Source: Oceanococcus sp041619555
GTDB lineage: Bacteria; Pseudomonadota; Gammaproteobacteria; Nevskiales; Oceanococcaceae
Direction of reading: 5' to 3'
DNA: 64,000 nt
Assembly: GCA_041619555.1 (NCBI GenBank)
Contig: JBFKDQ010000003.1
Coordinates: forward strand, 1-64,000
Shown here in pieces: positions 16,614 to 25,381 of the stretch (positions are counted from its first letter, which is position 1; every line of letters starts with the position of its first letter). The notes below the pieces were generated by a model. That model saw only the letters and a list, made by a program, of their open reading frames with translations, was not told the origin of the DNA and ran no database searches. A program made the translations under genes and the position numbers.

Positions 16614-16880
16614 TTAGCTGGTGAGATCGTATTGCTGGATTTTCTTGCGCAAAGTGGCGCGATTGATGCCGAGAACTTCGGCGGCGCGGCTGTTGTTGCC
16701 CTGGCAATGGGCCAGCACACGCTTGAACAAGGGCTTTTCGACTTCGCTCAGGATCAGCCGATACAGTTCGTTCGGCCGGTGTCCGTTCAGTTCCTTGAAG
16801 TAACGCTGCAGGCTCGCATCCACGTAGTAACTCAGTGGCTCCTCAACTTCAAAGCCTGATTCTTGTTCTGGTTGGTTCAT
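16614..16880 (-). CDS. fis: Nucleoid protein and transcription factor Fis
   Basis: This is an 88-residue Fis-family protein, slightly shorter than E. coli Fis (98). The C-terminal helix-turn-helix is NNSRAAEVLGINRATLRKK, and the preceding helix RLILSEVEKPLFKRVL forms the dimer interface. Fis bends DNA and regulates rRNA and many growth-rate genes. In E. coli it follows dusB; here it follows prmA with a 92-base gap that presumably contains a promoter. purH lies directly downstream. Confidence 0.92.
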   Translation of the reverse strand: MNQPEQESGFEVEEPLSYYVDASLQRYFKELNGHRPNELYRLILSEVEKPLFKRVLAHCQGNNSRAAEVLGINRATLRKKIQQYDLTS

Positions 16881-16972
16881 TGCGTACCCAAATGTTCGTG
16901 CCTGAAATCGACGTCACTGCAGCCCCTGTCTGTAGCTTTAATTGTGCGAAAGGGGGGAGCGATCATAGCGAT

Positions 16973-17857
16973 TTACGCGTCGGACGCAAACCGCCTTCCA
17001 TCGAGTCTGATCCAAGCGTCTGAATTTTCAGGCGTGAGCAAAAATTGATCGGCATAGGCCTTGCAGACATCGCCCTGCTGTTCCGCCAAAATGCCGGAGA
17101 GCAGCAGCCGGCCTCCGGGGGCGACCAACTGGCAGACCTGCGGCTTCAGGTCGATCAGGGTGGCGGCCAGAATATTGGCCATCACCACATCGGCGGGCTG
17201 CTGCGGCGGCTGCTCGCAAGGCAGGATTTCGATCAGATGTTCCACGCCGTTGGCACGGGCATTGGCCCTGGTCGCGGTGAGGGCCTGCGGATCGATGTCG
17301 TAGGCCACCACCTGGCGGGCACCAAGCAGGGCAGCTGCCACCGCCAGTACGCCCGAGCCACAGCCATAGTCGATGACACTCAGGCCGCTCAGGTCCTGCG
17401 CGTCCAGCCATTGCAGGCACAGCCGGGTGGTGGGATGGGTGCCGGTGCCGAAGGCAAGGCCGGGGTCCATCCGCAGGACCACGGCATCTTCAGGCCAGAT
17501 GGGGGCCGCTTCGTGCGGGCTGACCCAGAGTCGCCGGCCGAAACGCATGGGGCCGAAATCGACCAGCCATTCGCGCTCCCAGGCCCGGTCCACGAGTAGC
17601 TCGTGGCGAACATGGCCGGCTTCGCAAAGGCCCTGTTCCACCAGTTGCTGGCACAGGGGTTGCGGGTCCGTCTCGTGGGGGAAGAGCCCGGTCACAATCA
17701 TTTCGGGCCAGAGGCGGATTTCGCCCGGCGCCGGTTCGAGCACGGGTACATCCGCTGCATCGCTCAAGGTCACGGAGACCGCGCCAAACTCCAGGAGTCT
17801 GTCCTCGATCGCCTCGTGCTGGTTGGTGGCGACGTGGATCTGCACCCAGTCAGGCAT
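16973..17857 (-). CDS. prmA: Ribosomal protein L11 methyltransferase PrmA
   Basis: PrmA trimethylates several amino groups of ribosomal protein L11. The 294-residue product has the N-terminal L11-recognition domain (MPDWVQIHVATNQHEAI) and a Rossmann methyltransferase domain with SAM motif VIDYGCGSGVLAVAA and the catalytic region DVVMANILAATLI. DPGLAFGTGTHPTT is the family signature. Its start overlaps the end of accC by eight bases. The accB-accC-prmA order is widely conserved in gammaproteobacteria. Confidence 0.95.
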   Translation of the reverse strand: MPDWVQIHVATNQHEAIEDRLLEFGAVSVTLSDAADVPVLEPAPGEIRLWPEMIVTGLFPHETDPQPLCQQLVEQGLCEAGHVRHELLVDRAWEREWLVDFGPMRFGRRLWVSPHEAAPIWPEDAVVLRMDPGLAFGTGTHPTTRLCLQWLDAQDLSGLSVIDYGCGSGVLAVAAALLGARQVVAYDIDPQALTATRANARANGVEHLIEILPCEQPPQQPADVVMANILAATLIDLKPQVCQLVAPGGRLLLSGILAEQQGDVCKAYADQFLLTPENSDAWIRLDGRRFASDA

Positions 17858-19214
17858 GGCTGATCCAGTCGCGCAAGCGCTGTTCCAGGTGGTGGATATG
17901 GGCGCCGCCGGCGACGAATTGGGGGTCGCCGAGGATGCGCAGGTGTAATTCGCGATTGGTCTTCACGCCTTCGATGACCAGTTCCGAAAGTGCCGTTCGC
18001 ATGCGAGCCATCGCTGAGGCTCGGGACTCGCCATGCACAATCAGCTTGCCGATCATGGAGTCGTAGTGGGGTGGCACGCAGTAGCCCCGATAGATGTGCG
18101 AATCCACCCGAACGCCTGGTCCACCAGGGCTGTGGAATTTGCTGATCTCTCCGGGTGAGGGTGTGAAGCGCAGGGCGTCCTCGGCGTTGATGCGGCATTC
18201 CATGGCGTGGCCACGGAACTGGATCTGGTCCTGTTTATGGCGCAATGGCTGACCGCTGGCGATGAGGATCTGCTCCTTGACCAGGTCGATGCCGGTAATC
18301 ATCTCCGTGACCGGATGTTCGACCTGAACCCGGGTATTCATTTCGATGAAATGAAACTCGCCGTTCTCGTACAGGAATTCGAATGTGCCTGCGCCGACAT
18401 AGTCGATGTCCTCGCAGGCCTTGACGCACAGCGCGCCGATCCGGGCCCGTTCTTCTGCGGTGATGCCGGGGGCGGGGGCTTCCTCCAGGACTTTCTGGTT
18501 GCGCCGCTGCATCGAGCAGTCCCGCTCGCCGAGGTGGATTGCGCTGCCGTGACGGTCCGCAAGAACCTGGAATTCGATGTGCCTCGGTGTTTCCAGATAT
18601 TTTTCCAGGAACACCGCGTCGTTGCCAAAGGCCGCCGCAGCTTCCTGTTTCGCCAGGCCGATATGGCGTTCCAGTTCCTTTTCCGAGCGAATCACGTGCA
18701 TGCCGCGGCCGCCGCCGCCGGCGGACGCCTTGACCAGGACGGGATAGCCGATTCTGGCGGCGGTTTCGTGCCAGCTGCGTCGGTCCTTGCTCAGGGCGCC
18801 ATTCGATCCGGGGACGCAGGGAACCCCCGCGTGTTGCATCGCGGCAATAGCGGCCGTTTTGTCGCCCATCAGGCGAATCGTCTCGGCGCGCGGGCCGATG
18901 AAGACGAATCCGCTGCGTTCCGCGCTCTCGGCGAAGTCCGCGTTTTCCGACAGGAAGCCGTAGCCGGGATGGATGGCGTTGGCTCCGGTGATTTCAGCGG
19001 CCGCAATGATCGCCGCCATGTTCAGATAGCTGCGTCCGGCGGGTGGCGGCCCGATGCACACCGACTCATCGGCCAGCAGGACATGCTTTTGCTCGCCATC
19101 CGCACTCGAATACACCGCGACGGTCTTGATGCCGAGTTCCCGGCACGCACGCTGAATGCGCAGGGCGATCTCGCCGCGGTTGGCGATCAGGATTTTTTCA
19201 AAGGGCGGCGTCAT
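17850..19214 (-). CDS. accC: Acetyl-CoA carboxylase, biotin carboxylase subunit AccC
   Basis: AccC carboxylates the biotin on AccB using ATP and bicarbonate, the first step of fatty-acid synthesis. The 454-residue product has the N-terminal domain beginning FEKILIANRGEIALRI, an ATP-grasp domain with the Gly-rich loop SAGGGGRGMHVI, the metal and bicarbonate site in FIEMNTRVQVEHPVTEM, and a C-terminal domain. The length is close to the usual 449. accB lies 14 bases upstream. The carboxyltransferase genes accA and accD are not in the window. Confidence 0.97.
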   Translation of the reverse strand: MTPPFEKILIANRGEIALRIQRACRELGIKTVAVYSSADGEQKHVLLADESVCIGPPPAGRSYLNMAAIIAAAEITGANAIHPGYGFLSENADFAESAERSGFVFIGPRAETIRLMGDKTAAIAAMQHAGVPCVPGSNGALSKDRRSWHETAARIGYPVLVKASAGGGGRGMHVIRSEKELERHIGLAKQEAAAAFGNDAVFLEKYLETPRHIEFQVLADRHGSAIHLGERDCSMQRRNQKVLEEAPAPGITAEERARIGALCVKACEDIDYVGAGTFEFLYENGEFHFIEMNTRVQVEHPVTEMITGIDLVKEQILIASGQPLRHKQDQIQFRGHAMECRINAEDALRFTPSPGEISKFHSPGGPGVRVDSHIYRGYCVPPHYDSMIGKLIVHGESRASAMARMRTALSELVIEGVKTNRELHLRILGDPQFVAGGAHIHHLEQRLRDWISHA

Positions 19215-19228
19215 GCGGATTTCGGATG

Positions 19229-19681
19229 CTATTCAATGACAAACATGGGTTGATCGAACTCCACCGGCTGCTCGTTGTCGACCAGAATCTCGACGATGGT
19301 GCCGGCCCGTGGCGATTCGATCTGGTTCAGCATCTTCATCGCTTCGATGATGCACAGGGTCTGGCCAAGCGATACGGTCTGGCCGACTTCCACAAATGCA
19401 GGTGTGCCGGGCGAGGGTGAGCGATAGAAAGTGCCCACCATCGGCGAGCGCACGAGATGGTCTTCCGAAGGTGTCGGGGTCTCCGGCTTGGCCGCCGGAG
19501 CCGTGCTACGCGCATCCGCGGCCTGGCTCGGGCTGGCGACCGGGCCGGGGGTGGCGCTTACCGGCGGGTACTGGCCGAAGCGGCTGATGCGGATGGCCTC
19601 ATCACCAACCTTGATCTCGATTTCGGCGACATCCGAGCTTTCCACCAGCTCTATCAGTTTCTTTACTTTGCGAATGTCCAT
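19229..19681 (-). CDS. accB: Biotin carboxyl carrier protein AccB
   Basis: The 150-residue product starts MDIRKVKKLIELVESS, matching AccB N-termini, followed by a Pro/Ala-rich linker (about 40-70) and the biotinyl domain. The biotinylated Lys lies in EAMKMLN. The ATG at 19681 is preferred over an upstream in-frame TTG, since the N-terminus then fits the family exactly. The ATG overlaps the aroQ stop by one base (TGATG), which suggests translational coupling. Confidence 0.95.
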   Translation of the reverse strand: MDIRKVKKLIELVESSDVAEIEIKVGDEAIRISRFGQYPPVSATPGPVASPSQAADARSTAPAAKPETPTPSEDHLVRSPMVGTFYRSPSPGTPAFVEVGQTVSLGQTLCIIEAMKMLNQIESPRAGTIVEILVDNEQPVEFDQPMFVIE

Positions 19682-20133
19682 CAATTGTCTCGTTCCGATT
19701 CCAGTCGGGTCAGCGCGAACTCCAGGGCCAGTTCATAGCCCTGGACGCCCAGGCCACAGATGACGCCAACGGCGATATCGGAGAAATAGGAGTGGTGTCG
19801 AAATGCTTCTCTCGCATGAACGTTACTGAGATGGATTTCGATGAAAGGCAGATTGGCGGCCAGAATGGCATCGCGCAGTGCAATGCTGGTATGCGTGAAT
19901 GCAGCGGGATTGAACAGCAGGAATCCGCAATCCTGATCCGCGGCCAGATGAATTCGATCGATCAGCTGGGCCTCGCTGTTGCTCTGGTAGCAATCCAGGT
20001 GGTGCCCGCGCTCTGTAGCCAGGTTCAGCAGGCGCTGCTCAATCTGCGCCAGTGTCCGGTGGCCGTAGGTCTGTGGTTCGCGGCTGCCCAGTCGATTCAG
20101 ATTGGGGCCGTTGAGTAACAGCAGTTTGCTCAC
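19681..20133 (-). CDS. aroQ: Type II 3-dehydroquinate dehydratase AroQ
   Basis: AroQ forms 3-dehydroshikimate in the shikimate pathway. The 150-residue product carries the substrate-binding LLNGPNLNRLGSREP, the flexible lid with the catalytic Tyr, and IEIHLSNVHAREAFRHHSYF with the catalytic His. The start is GTG with AAGGAA eight bases upstream; the only nearby ATG (two bases out of frame) runs into a stop. The aroQ-accB-accC order is common in gammaproteobacteria. Confidence 0.95.
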   Translation of the reverse strand: MSKLLLLNGPNLNRLGSREPQTYGHRTLAQIEQRLLNLATERGHHLDCYQSNSEAQLIDRIHLAADQDCGFLLFNPAAFTHTSIALRDAILAANLPFIEIHLSNVHAREAFRHHSYFSDIAVGVICGLGVQGYELALEFALTRLESERDN

Positions 20134-20355
20134 CCCATGGGTTCCTTGTGCCGCAGGTGGCCTGCATTCTGTCCGAATTCCCTGAATTTGTACAGATCGC
20201 GGCCATTCGATGCAAGTTGGCTGACTTTGTCGGACATTTTGTCTGCAATGTCGTGATGGTCCACGTCTGTCAGGTGTCGTGCTAGGGGGCTGAAGATGGC
20301 GCAAGGGTGGGCAGGCGTATCGGCACTGGCCCGCGGCACCAACGCAGGTGCGGTC

Positions 20356-20886
20356 TCAGGACCTGTTGTTCGCTGTGGCGGGCAGCCAGGACTGTAGCCA
20401 GGTGGCCAGCAAGTCTTCCGTCAGCGCGCCCCAGTGTCGTTCCACGATCAGCCCCTCGGGGCTGATCAGTACCGAAAACGGCAGAGCGCCCAGGTGGTCA
20501 CCAAAGGCATCCATCAGCGTGAACAGGTCGGTGCCACCTGGGATCACCGGGTAGCTGATTGCCAGGTCCGCGCTCATCCGGCTGATTTCGCTGGAGTCGT
20601 CAATTGCCGGCCCGAGGATGCTCAGGCCCTGTGCTGCGTGTTGCCGGTAGGTGTCATTGAGCAACGGGATTTCTTTCAGGCAAGGCGCGCACCAGGTCGC
20701 CCAGAAATTGATCAGCACGAGTCGCCCTGCATAGTCCGTCAAGCGGTGCTCGGTGCCGTTCATGTCGATGAGGCTGAACGGCGGTGCGGGCTCGGTGGCC
20801 GGCGAACGATTCTGCATCCAACTCCCGGTGAGCCATCCCAGGCTCAGGGCCAGCAGGGTCAGGGCAAGGTAGGGCCAATGTTTCAT
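20356..20886 (-). CDS. TlpA/ResA-like membrane-anchored thioredoxin
   Basis: The 176-residue product has an N-terminal membrane anchor (about 5-24) and a periplasmic thioredoxin fold with the redox motif WCAPC (Cys66 and Cys69). The TlpA-type landmarks FSLIDMNGTEHRL and LVLINFWATWCAPC are present, as is the cis-Pro loop in GGTDLFTLMD...LPFSVLIS. Such proteins reduce disulfides in cytochrome c maturation or similar pathways. Its ATG overlaps the stop of the DsbD-alpha gene (ATGA), so the pair is coupled. It could replace the gamma domain of DsbD, but that is inference. Confidence 0.88.
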   Translation of the reverse strand: MKHWPYLALTLLALSLGWLTGSWMQNRSPATEPAPPFSLIDMNGTEHRLTDYAGRLVLINFWATWCAPCLKEIPLLNDTYRQHAAQGLSILGPAIDDSSEISRMSADLAISYPVIPGGTDLFTLMDAFGDHLGALPFSVLISPEGLIVERHWGALTEDLLATWLQSWLPATANNRS

Positions 20887-21368
20887 TTCGGCGCGGGCAG
20901 TTGCAGGCGGAATTGTTTGCGCATCGGCGGGTAACACAGACCGGCTTCCGCGCAGCCTTGGTAGCTGATTTCCAGATCCAGGTGGTCGGTATTCGCATCG
21001 AGTTTCACCGGCAGGCTCAGGCTGTGATGATAGATCTCCACCGTGCCGAAGTGCTCGTCCTCATAGGCCTGTCCGGGTGGGGCCTGCCAGCTGAGCTGTG
21101 TTTGCGCGGGGGCTTTCACCACCAGATTCAGGCGATGGCGGTACAGATAGTAGCCCGGAGCAATGAGCCAGCGGACTTCGATTTCGTCGTGTTCCAGCGC
21201 CATCGCCTCCAGCATGAAAGCCTCATCCGCCGGCAGGAAGCCGCCACCACCACGCTGCTGGTCCAGCAGCCCGGCCTGCAGCGGGGCGCTGACCAGCAAC
21301 AGGCCGTAACACAGGCCTGATCGCCAGCGTGGACATGCGTGCCGGATGATGCCAAGAATGCTGATCAT
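20883..21368 (-). CDS. Stand-alone DsbD N-terminal (alpha) domain protein
   Basis: This 161-residue exported protein has a signal peptide ending near LQA (about 32), then an immunoglobulin-like DsbD-alpha domain. The redox pair Cys139/Cys145 in YQGCAEAGLCYPP has the six-residue spacing of E. coli DsbD Cys103/Cys109. Full DsbD has about 560 residues and continues into a membrane beta domain and a thioredoxin-like gamma domain; here the gene stops right after alpha. The upstream neighbour is cutA, which is also next to dsbD in E. coli, so this looks like a reduced dsbD locus rather than a chance similarity. Confidence 0.85.
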   Translation of the reverse strand: MISILGIIRHACPRWRSGLCYGLLLVSAPLQAGLLDQQRGGGGFLPADEAFMLEAMALEHDEIEVRWLIAPGYYLYRHRLNLVVKAPAQTQLSWQAPPGQAYEDEHFGTVEIYHHSLSLPVKLDANTDHLDLEISYQGCAEAGLCYPPMRKQFRLQLPAPK

Positions 21369-21428
21369 GGGTTCAATGTCATTGCTGCATACAGTGATGC
21401 TGGGGTGGGCCGCCGTCAGCGGGAAGGT

Positions 21429-21764
21429 TCATTCAGCGGCTGCCGGGGCTGTTGTCACTTCGTCTTGCACCCAGGCCAGATAAGCTGGCAAGACGGCGTC
21501 GCTTGCAAGACTGATGATCTCCGGCACGCTGTAGGGATGTTCGGCCGCAAGCTGACGAATTAGTTCCTCGCAATTGTCCTGCAGGGTCTTGATGATCAGC
21601 AAGGTTTCTTGCTCCTGGATGATCCGGCCTTCCCAGCGATACACCGACTGGATTGCGGGCACGATATTGACGCAGGCGGCCAGGCGCCGCTCCAGTAGCC
21701 ATGTGGCCAGCGCGGAGGCCTGACCAGGGGGACAGGTCGACAGGACGATTTTCAGCGTATTCAT
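21429..21764 (-). CDS. cutA: Divalent-cation tolerance protein CutA
   Basis: The 111-residue product is a complete CutA, a small trimeric ferredoxin-like protein. Recognisable segments are LERRLAACVNIVPAIQSVYR, WEGRIIQEQETLLIIKT and a C-terminal YLAWVQDEV. CutA was first linked to copper tolerance, but its molecular role is still unclear. It heads the minus-strand run towards the DsbD-alpha and TlpA-like genes, with a 60-base gap, and diverges from the MATE gene. Confidence 0.95.
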   Translation of the reverse strand: MNTLKIVLSTCPPGQASALATWLLERRLAACVNIVPAIQSVYRWEGRIIQEQETLLIIKTLQDNCEELIRQLAAEHPYSVPEIISLASDAVLPAYLAWVQDEVTTAPAAAE

Positions 21765-21820
21765 GATCGGTCGCCGAGGAAAAGACCGATAATACGAAAT
21801 TCGCAGGGTTTGCCGGTCGG

Positions 21821-23209
21821 ATGCAGAGCTTTCAGGAAGATGCCAATAGGATTGCGCCGAGAGGCAGGCCCGCGCCCGGCCTGCCGACGCGTGGTCGCCT
21901 GCTGCGCCTGGCGGGGCCGATCGTGTTCGCACAGATGGCGTTTTTCGGCATGCAAACCACCGATACCATCATTGCCGGCCGGCTTGGTGCGGAGGTGCTG
22001 GCCGCGGTGGCGCTCGGTGGAACCCTGTTGATGATCGGCTTCACCTTTCTTATCGGTTTCGGACTGGCGGTGGCGCCAAGTGTGGCGCATCGATTCGGGG
22101 CCGGTGCTCCGGCTGCCGAAATCGCCGCATTCAACAGTTCCGCCGTGGTGTTTTCGGCGACCTTGTGGAGCCTGTGGGGGCTCGTGCTCTGGTTCCTCCC
22201 GGCTCCGGTGCTGGCGCTTCTGCCGCTCGATTCCGAGGTGCGGGTGCAGAGCCAGGGCTATCTGCAGGCGGTCGCCCTAGGCATGCCGTTTCTTGGCGTC
22301 TTTTTCGCTTTGCGCAATGCGCTCGAAGGCCTGGGACACAGCCGACCGATCATGTGGCTGGGCTTTTGCGCCCTATTGCTGAATATTCCGCTGGACCTGG
22401 TGCTGATGAATGGCTGGGGACCCATTCCCGCGCTTGGCGCCATCGGCTGCGGCCTCGCCACGGCCTTGCTGGATGCGGGGCTGGCGGCGGGGATGTGGGC
22501 GGTCTTTTCCTTGCGATCCCAGTATCGGCCTTATCGGCCGGCCGGGCGACCGGGGCTGGCCGGCATGCGCGAACTCAGTTCGCTGGGCTTGCCGATCGGC
22601 CTGGCGCTGGCCAGCGAGCACGCGATTTTTGCCGTTGGTGGATTGCTGATGACGCGTTTTGGTACCGCGATCATGGGTGCCAGCCAGATCGCCCTGAATT
22701 TCACCGGCATGATGTTCATGGTGGCCTTGGGTCTGGGGCAGGCCACCTCGGTGCTGGTGGGGCAGGCAGCCGGCGCCGGGCATGCAGCAGGGGTGCGCCG
22801 GGCGGGTCTGCTCGGCTATCAGAGCGCCACCCTGGTAGCGGTGTTGATCGCCGGGCTGACCCTTGGCTTCACCGAACGCATCATCCGCTGGTATACCCAG
22901 GAAGCCGAAGTGGTGGCGGCGGCGGTGCTGTTCCTGCAGATCGCCGGAATATTCCATGTATTCGATGCGCTGCAGGCGCTTGGTGCCGGCGCCTTGCGCG
23001 GGCTGAAAGACAATGCCTATGTCATGCATGCCACCACGGTGGCGTACTGGGGTGTCGGCGGGCTGGGCTTTGTGTATTGCTTTGTGCTGCGGGACTCGCC
23101 GGCGCATGTGGTCTGGCAGGTCTTCGTCGCCGCCCTGGCCACCGCCGCCATTCTTCTGGGTCTGCGCTTCTACTGGCAGGCCCGTCATTTCGAGGTGAAG
23201 TACCGATGA
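21821..23209 (+). CDS. MATE-family efflux transporter
   Basis: The 462-residue inner-membrane protein shows about twelve membrane segments in two homologous halves, as in NorM. The first half contains GPIVFAQMAFFGMQTTDTII and the second begins near LSSLGLPIGLALASEHAIF. MATE proteins export cationic drugs and metabolites using Na+ or H+ gradients; the substrate is unknown. The stop overlaps the msrC start (ATGA). There is no adjacent regulator. Confidence 0.92.
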   Translation: MQSFQEDANRIAPRGRPAPGLPTRGRLLRLAGPIVFAQMAFFGMQTTDTIIAGRLGAEVLAAVALGGTLLMIGFTFLIGFGLAVAPSVAHRFGAGAPAAEIAAFNSSAVVFSATLWSLWGLVLWFLPAPVLALLPLDSEVRVQSQGYLQAVALGMPFLGVFFALRNALEGLGHSRPIMWLGFCALLLNIPLDLVLMNGWGPIPALGAIGCGLATALLDAGLAAGMWAVFSLRSQYRPYRPAGRPGLAGMRELSSLGLPIGLALASEHAIFAVGGLLMTRFGTAIMGASQIALNFTGMMFMVALGLGQATSVLVGQAAGAGHAAGVRRAGLLGYQSATLVAVLIAGLTLGFTERIIRWYTQEAEVVAAAVLFLQIAGIFHVFDALQALGAGALRGLKDNAYVMHATTVAYWGVGGLGFVYCFVLRDSPAHVVWQVFVAALATAAILLGLRFYWQARHFEVKYR

Positions 23210-23673
23210 GCTATTCCTTGCTGCTGGCCCAGGCCCGCGCCCTGATGCAGGGCGAGAATGATTACCTGGCCAATGCCGCCAATCTGTCCGCCCTGCTGTT
23301 CCAGGAGATTTCCGACCTCAACTGGGTCGGATTCTATTTTCTGGGCAAGTCGGAACTGGTGCTCGGGCCATTTCAGGGCAAGGTGGCCTGTACCCGCATT
23401 CCGCTGGGCAAGGGCGTCTGCGGCACTGCGGCGCGGCAGGGCCGAAGCCTGCTGGTGCCGGACGTCCATGCCTTTGAAGGTCATATTGCCTGTGATACGG
23501 CATCGGCTTCCGAACTGGTGGTGCCGGTCATGCGTGGGGATTGCTTGCTCGGGGTGCTGGACATGGACAGCCCGACTCCCGGACGCTTCACCTCTGCCGA
23601 ACAGACCATGGCCGAAGCCCTGGTGCGTGAATACATCCAGGCCTCGAATTCGGTATCCTTCACGCCCTTTTGA
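23206..23673 (+). CDS. msrC: Free methionine-R-sulfoxide reductase (GAF domain)
   Basis: This enzyme reduces free L-methionine-(R)-sulfoxide. The 155-residue product is one GAF domain with the three family cysteines Cys62, Cys72 and Cys96 in the segments ACTRIPLGKGVCGTA and FEGHIACDTASASE. It matches the YebR/fRMsr family in length and motifs. Its ATG overlaps the MATE stop, and ilvD follows after 23 bases. Confidence 0.93.
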   Translation: MSYSLLLAQARALMQGENDYLANAANLSALLFQEISDLNWVGFYFLGKSELVLGPFQGKVACTRIPLGKGVCGTAARQGRSLLVPDVHAFEGHIACDTASASELVVPVMRGDCLLGVLDMDSPTPGRFTSAEQTMAEALVREYIQASNSVSFTPF

Positions 23674-23696
23674 TTTGTTTTCGCGGTGTCTTTGCA

Positions 23697-25370
23697 ATGA
23701 GCATGAATCGTCGTAGTCAGACCATTACCCAGGGCGTGGCGCGCTCTCCCAATCGAGCCATGTTGCGCGCGGTCGGATTCACCGACACGGATTTTGACAA
23801 GCCGATTGTCGGCCTGGCAAATGGTCACTCGACGATGAATCCCTGCAATGCCGGGTTGGGGCCGCTGGCGGCGCGGGCGGACGCCGCCGTGCGCGAGGCT
23901 GGCGGCATGCCGCAGAGTTTCGGCTTCCCGACGGTGACCGACGGCATCTCCATGGGCACGGACGGCATGCGTTTCTCCCTGGTGTCGCGCGAGGTGATCG
24001 CCGATGCGATCGAGACCGCGGTGCAGAGCCAGTGGATGGACGGGGTGCTCTGCATCGGCGGTTGTGACAAGAACATGCCCGGTTCCCTGATTGCCATGGC
24101 GCGGATGAATATTCCGGGCATCTTCTGTTATGGCGGCACCATCAAGCCAGGCTGCTGGAAGGGCCAGGATCTGACCATCGTATCGACCTTTGAAGCGGTC
24201 GGTTCCTTTACCGCCGGCACCATGGCGAAGGAAGATTTCGACGGCATCGAGAGAAATGCCTGCCCGAGCTTCGGCGCCTGTGGAGGCATGTTCACCGCCA
24301 ATACCATGTCCTCGTCCTTCGAGGCCCTGGGCCTGAGCCTGTTCGGCTCCTCGCAGCTGGCCAACCCGGACCCGGCCAAGGCGGATTCGGTGGCACGCTC
24401 GGCGCAGGTGCTGATCGAAGCGATCCGTCAGGATCTCAAGCCGCGCGACATCATCAATCGCAAGTCACTGGAGAATGCGGTGGCGGTGGTGATGGCGACC
24501 GGTGGCTCCACCAATGCGGTGCTGCACTATATGGCGATCGCGCATGCGGCCGAGGTGGAATGGACTCTGGATGATTTCGAGCGCGTGCGGGCGCGTACGC
24601 CGGTCCTGTGTGATCTCAAGCCTTCGGGGAAGTATGTCGCGACCGATTTTCATGCCGCCGGCGGCGTGCCGCAAGTGATGAAGATGCTGCTGGCGCACGG
24701 TCTGGTGCATGGCGACTGCATCACCATCACCGGTCGCAGCGTGGCCGAGGAACTGGCCGACATTCCGGCCCAGCCGCGGGCCGATCAGGATGTGATCCGG
24801 CCTTTCGATCAGCCCATGTATAGCGAGGGGCATCTGGCCATTCTGCGTGGCAATCTGTCACCCGAAGGCTGTGTTGCGAAGATCACCGGGCTGAAGAATC
24901 CGGCCATGACCGGTCCGGCCCGGGTCTTCGATTCGGAAGATCAGGCGATGGTTGCGATCATGGATCGCCAGATCAAACCAGGGGATGTGGTGGTGATCCG
25001 TTATGAAGGGCCGAAAGGCGGGCCGGGCATGCGCGAGATGCTGGCGCCGACCGCGGCGCTGGTCGGGCAGGGCCTGGGTGAAAGCGTTGGCCTGATCACC
25101 GACGGCCGTTTCTCCGGCGGCACCTGGGGCATGGTCGTCGGGCATGTGTCGCCCGAGGCCTTCGTCGGTGGCCCGATCGCCCTGATCGAGGAGGGTGACT
25201 CGGTGACCATCGATGCGCATCAGCGTCTGATCCAACTGAATGTCGATGAGGCCGAATTGGCGCGGCGCCAGGCCGCCTGGGTTGCGCCGCAGCCCAGGGT
25301 GACCCGTGGCGTGCTGGCCAAATTTGCCCGGACCGTTTCCAGCGCCAGTCTGGGCGCGGTGACCGACTAG
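23697..25370 (+). CDS. ilvD: Dihydroxy-acid dehydratase IlvD
   Basis: IlvD dehydrates dihydroxy acids in branched-chain amino acid synthesis. The 557-residue product has the three iron-sulfur cysteines: Cys50 (STMNPCNAG), Cys123 (GGCDKNMPG) and Cys195 (FGACGGMFTANTM). The active-site block DGRFSGGT lies near the C-terminus. The length fits the shorter of the two common IlvD types (about 560 rather than 616). No other ilv genes are present, and I see no leader peptide or attenuator ahead of it; lgt follows after 11 bases. Confidence 0.95.
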   Translation: MSMNRRSQTITQGVARSPNRAMLRAVGFTDTDFDKPIVGLANGHSTMNPCNAGLGPLAARADAAVREAGGMPQSFGFPTVTDGISMGTDGMRFSLVSREVIADAIETAVQSQWMDGVLCIGGCDKNMPGSLIAMARMNIPGIFCYGGTIKPGCWKGQDLTIVSTFEAVGSFTAGTMAKEDFDGIERNACPSFGACGGMFTANTMSSSFEALGLSLFGSSQLANPDPAKADSVARSAQVLIEAIRQDLKPRDIINRKSLENAVAVVMATGGSTNAVLHYMAIAHAAEVEWTLDDFERVRARTPVLCDLKPSGKYVATDFHAAGGVPQVMKMLLAHGLVHGDCITITGRSVAEELADIPAQPRADQDVIRPFDQPMYSEGHLAILRGNLSPEGCVAKITGLKNPAMTGPARVFDSEDQAMVAIMDRQIKPGDVVVIRYEGPKGGPGMREMLAPTAALVGQGLGESVGLITDGRFSGGTWGMVVGHVSPEAFVGGPIALIEEGDSVTIDAHQRLIQLNVDEAELARRQAAWVAPQPRVTRGVLAKFARTVSSASLGAVTD

Positions 25371-25381
25371 GCCGCGCCATC

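Noticed and set aside
23674..23696. Attenuator or leader peptide before ilvD
   Set aside because: Only 23 bases separate msrC from ilvD; there is no room for a leader and no hairpin with a T-run.
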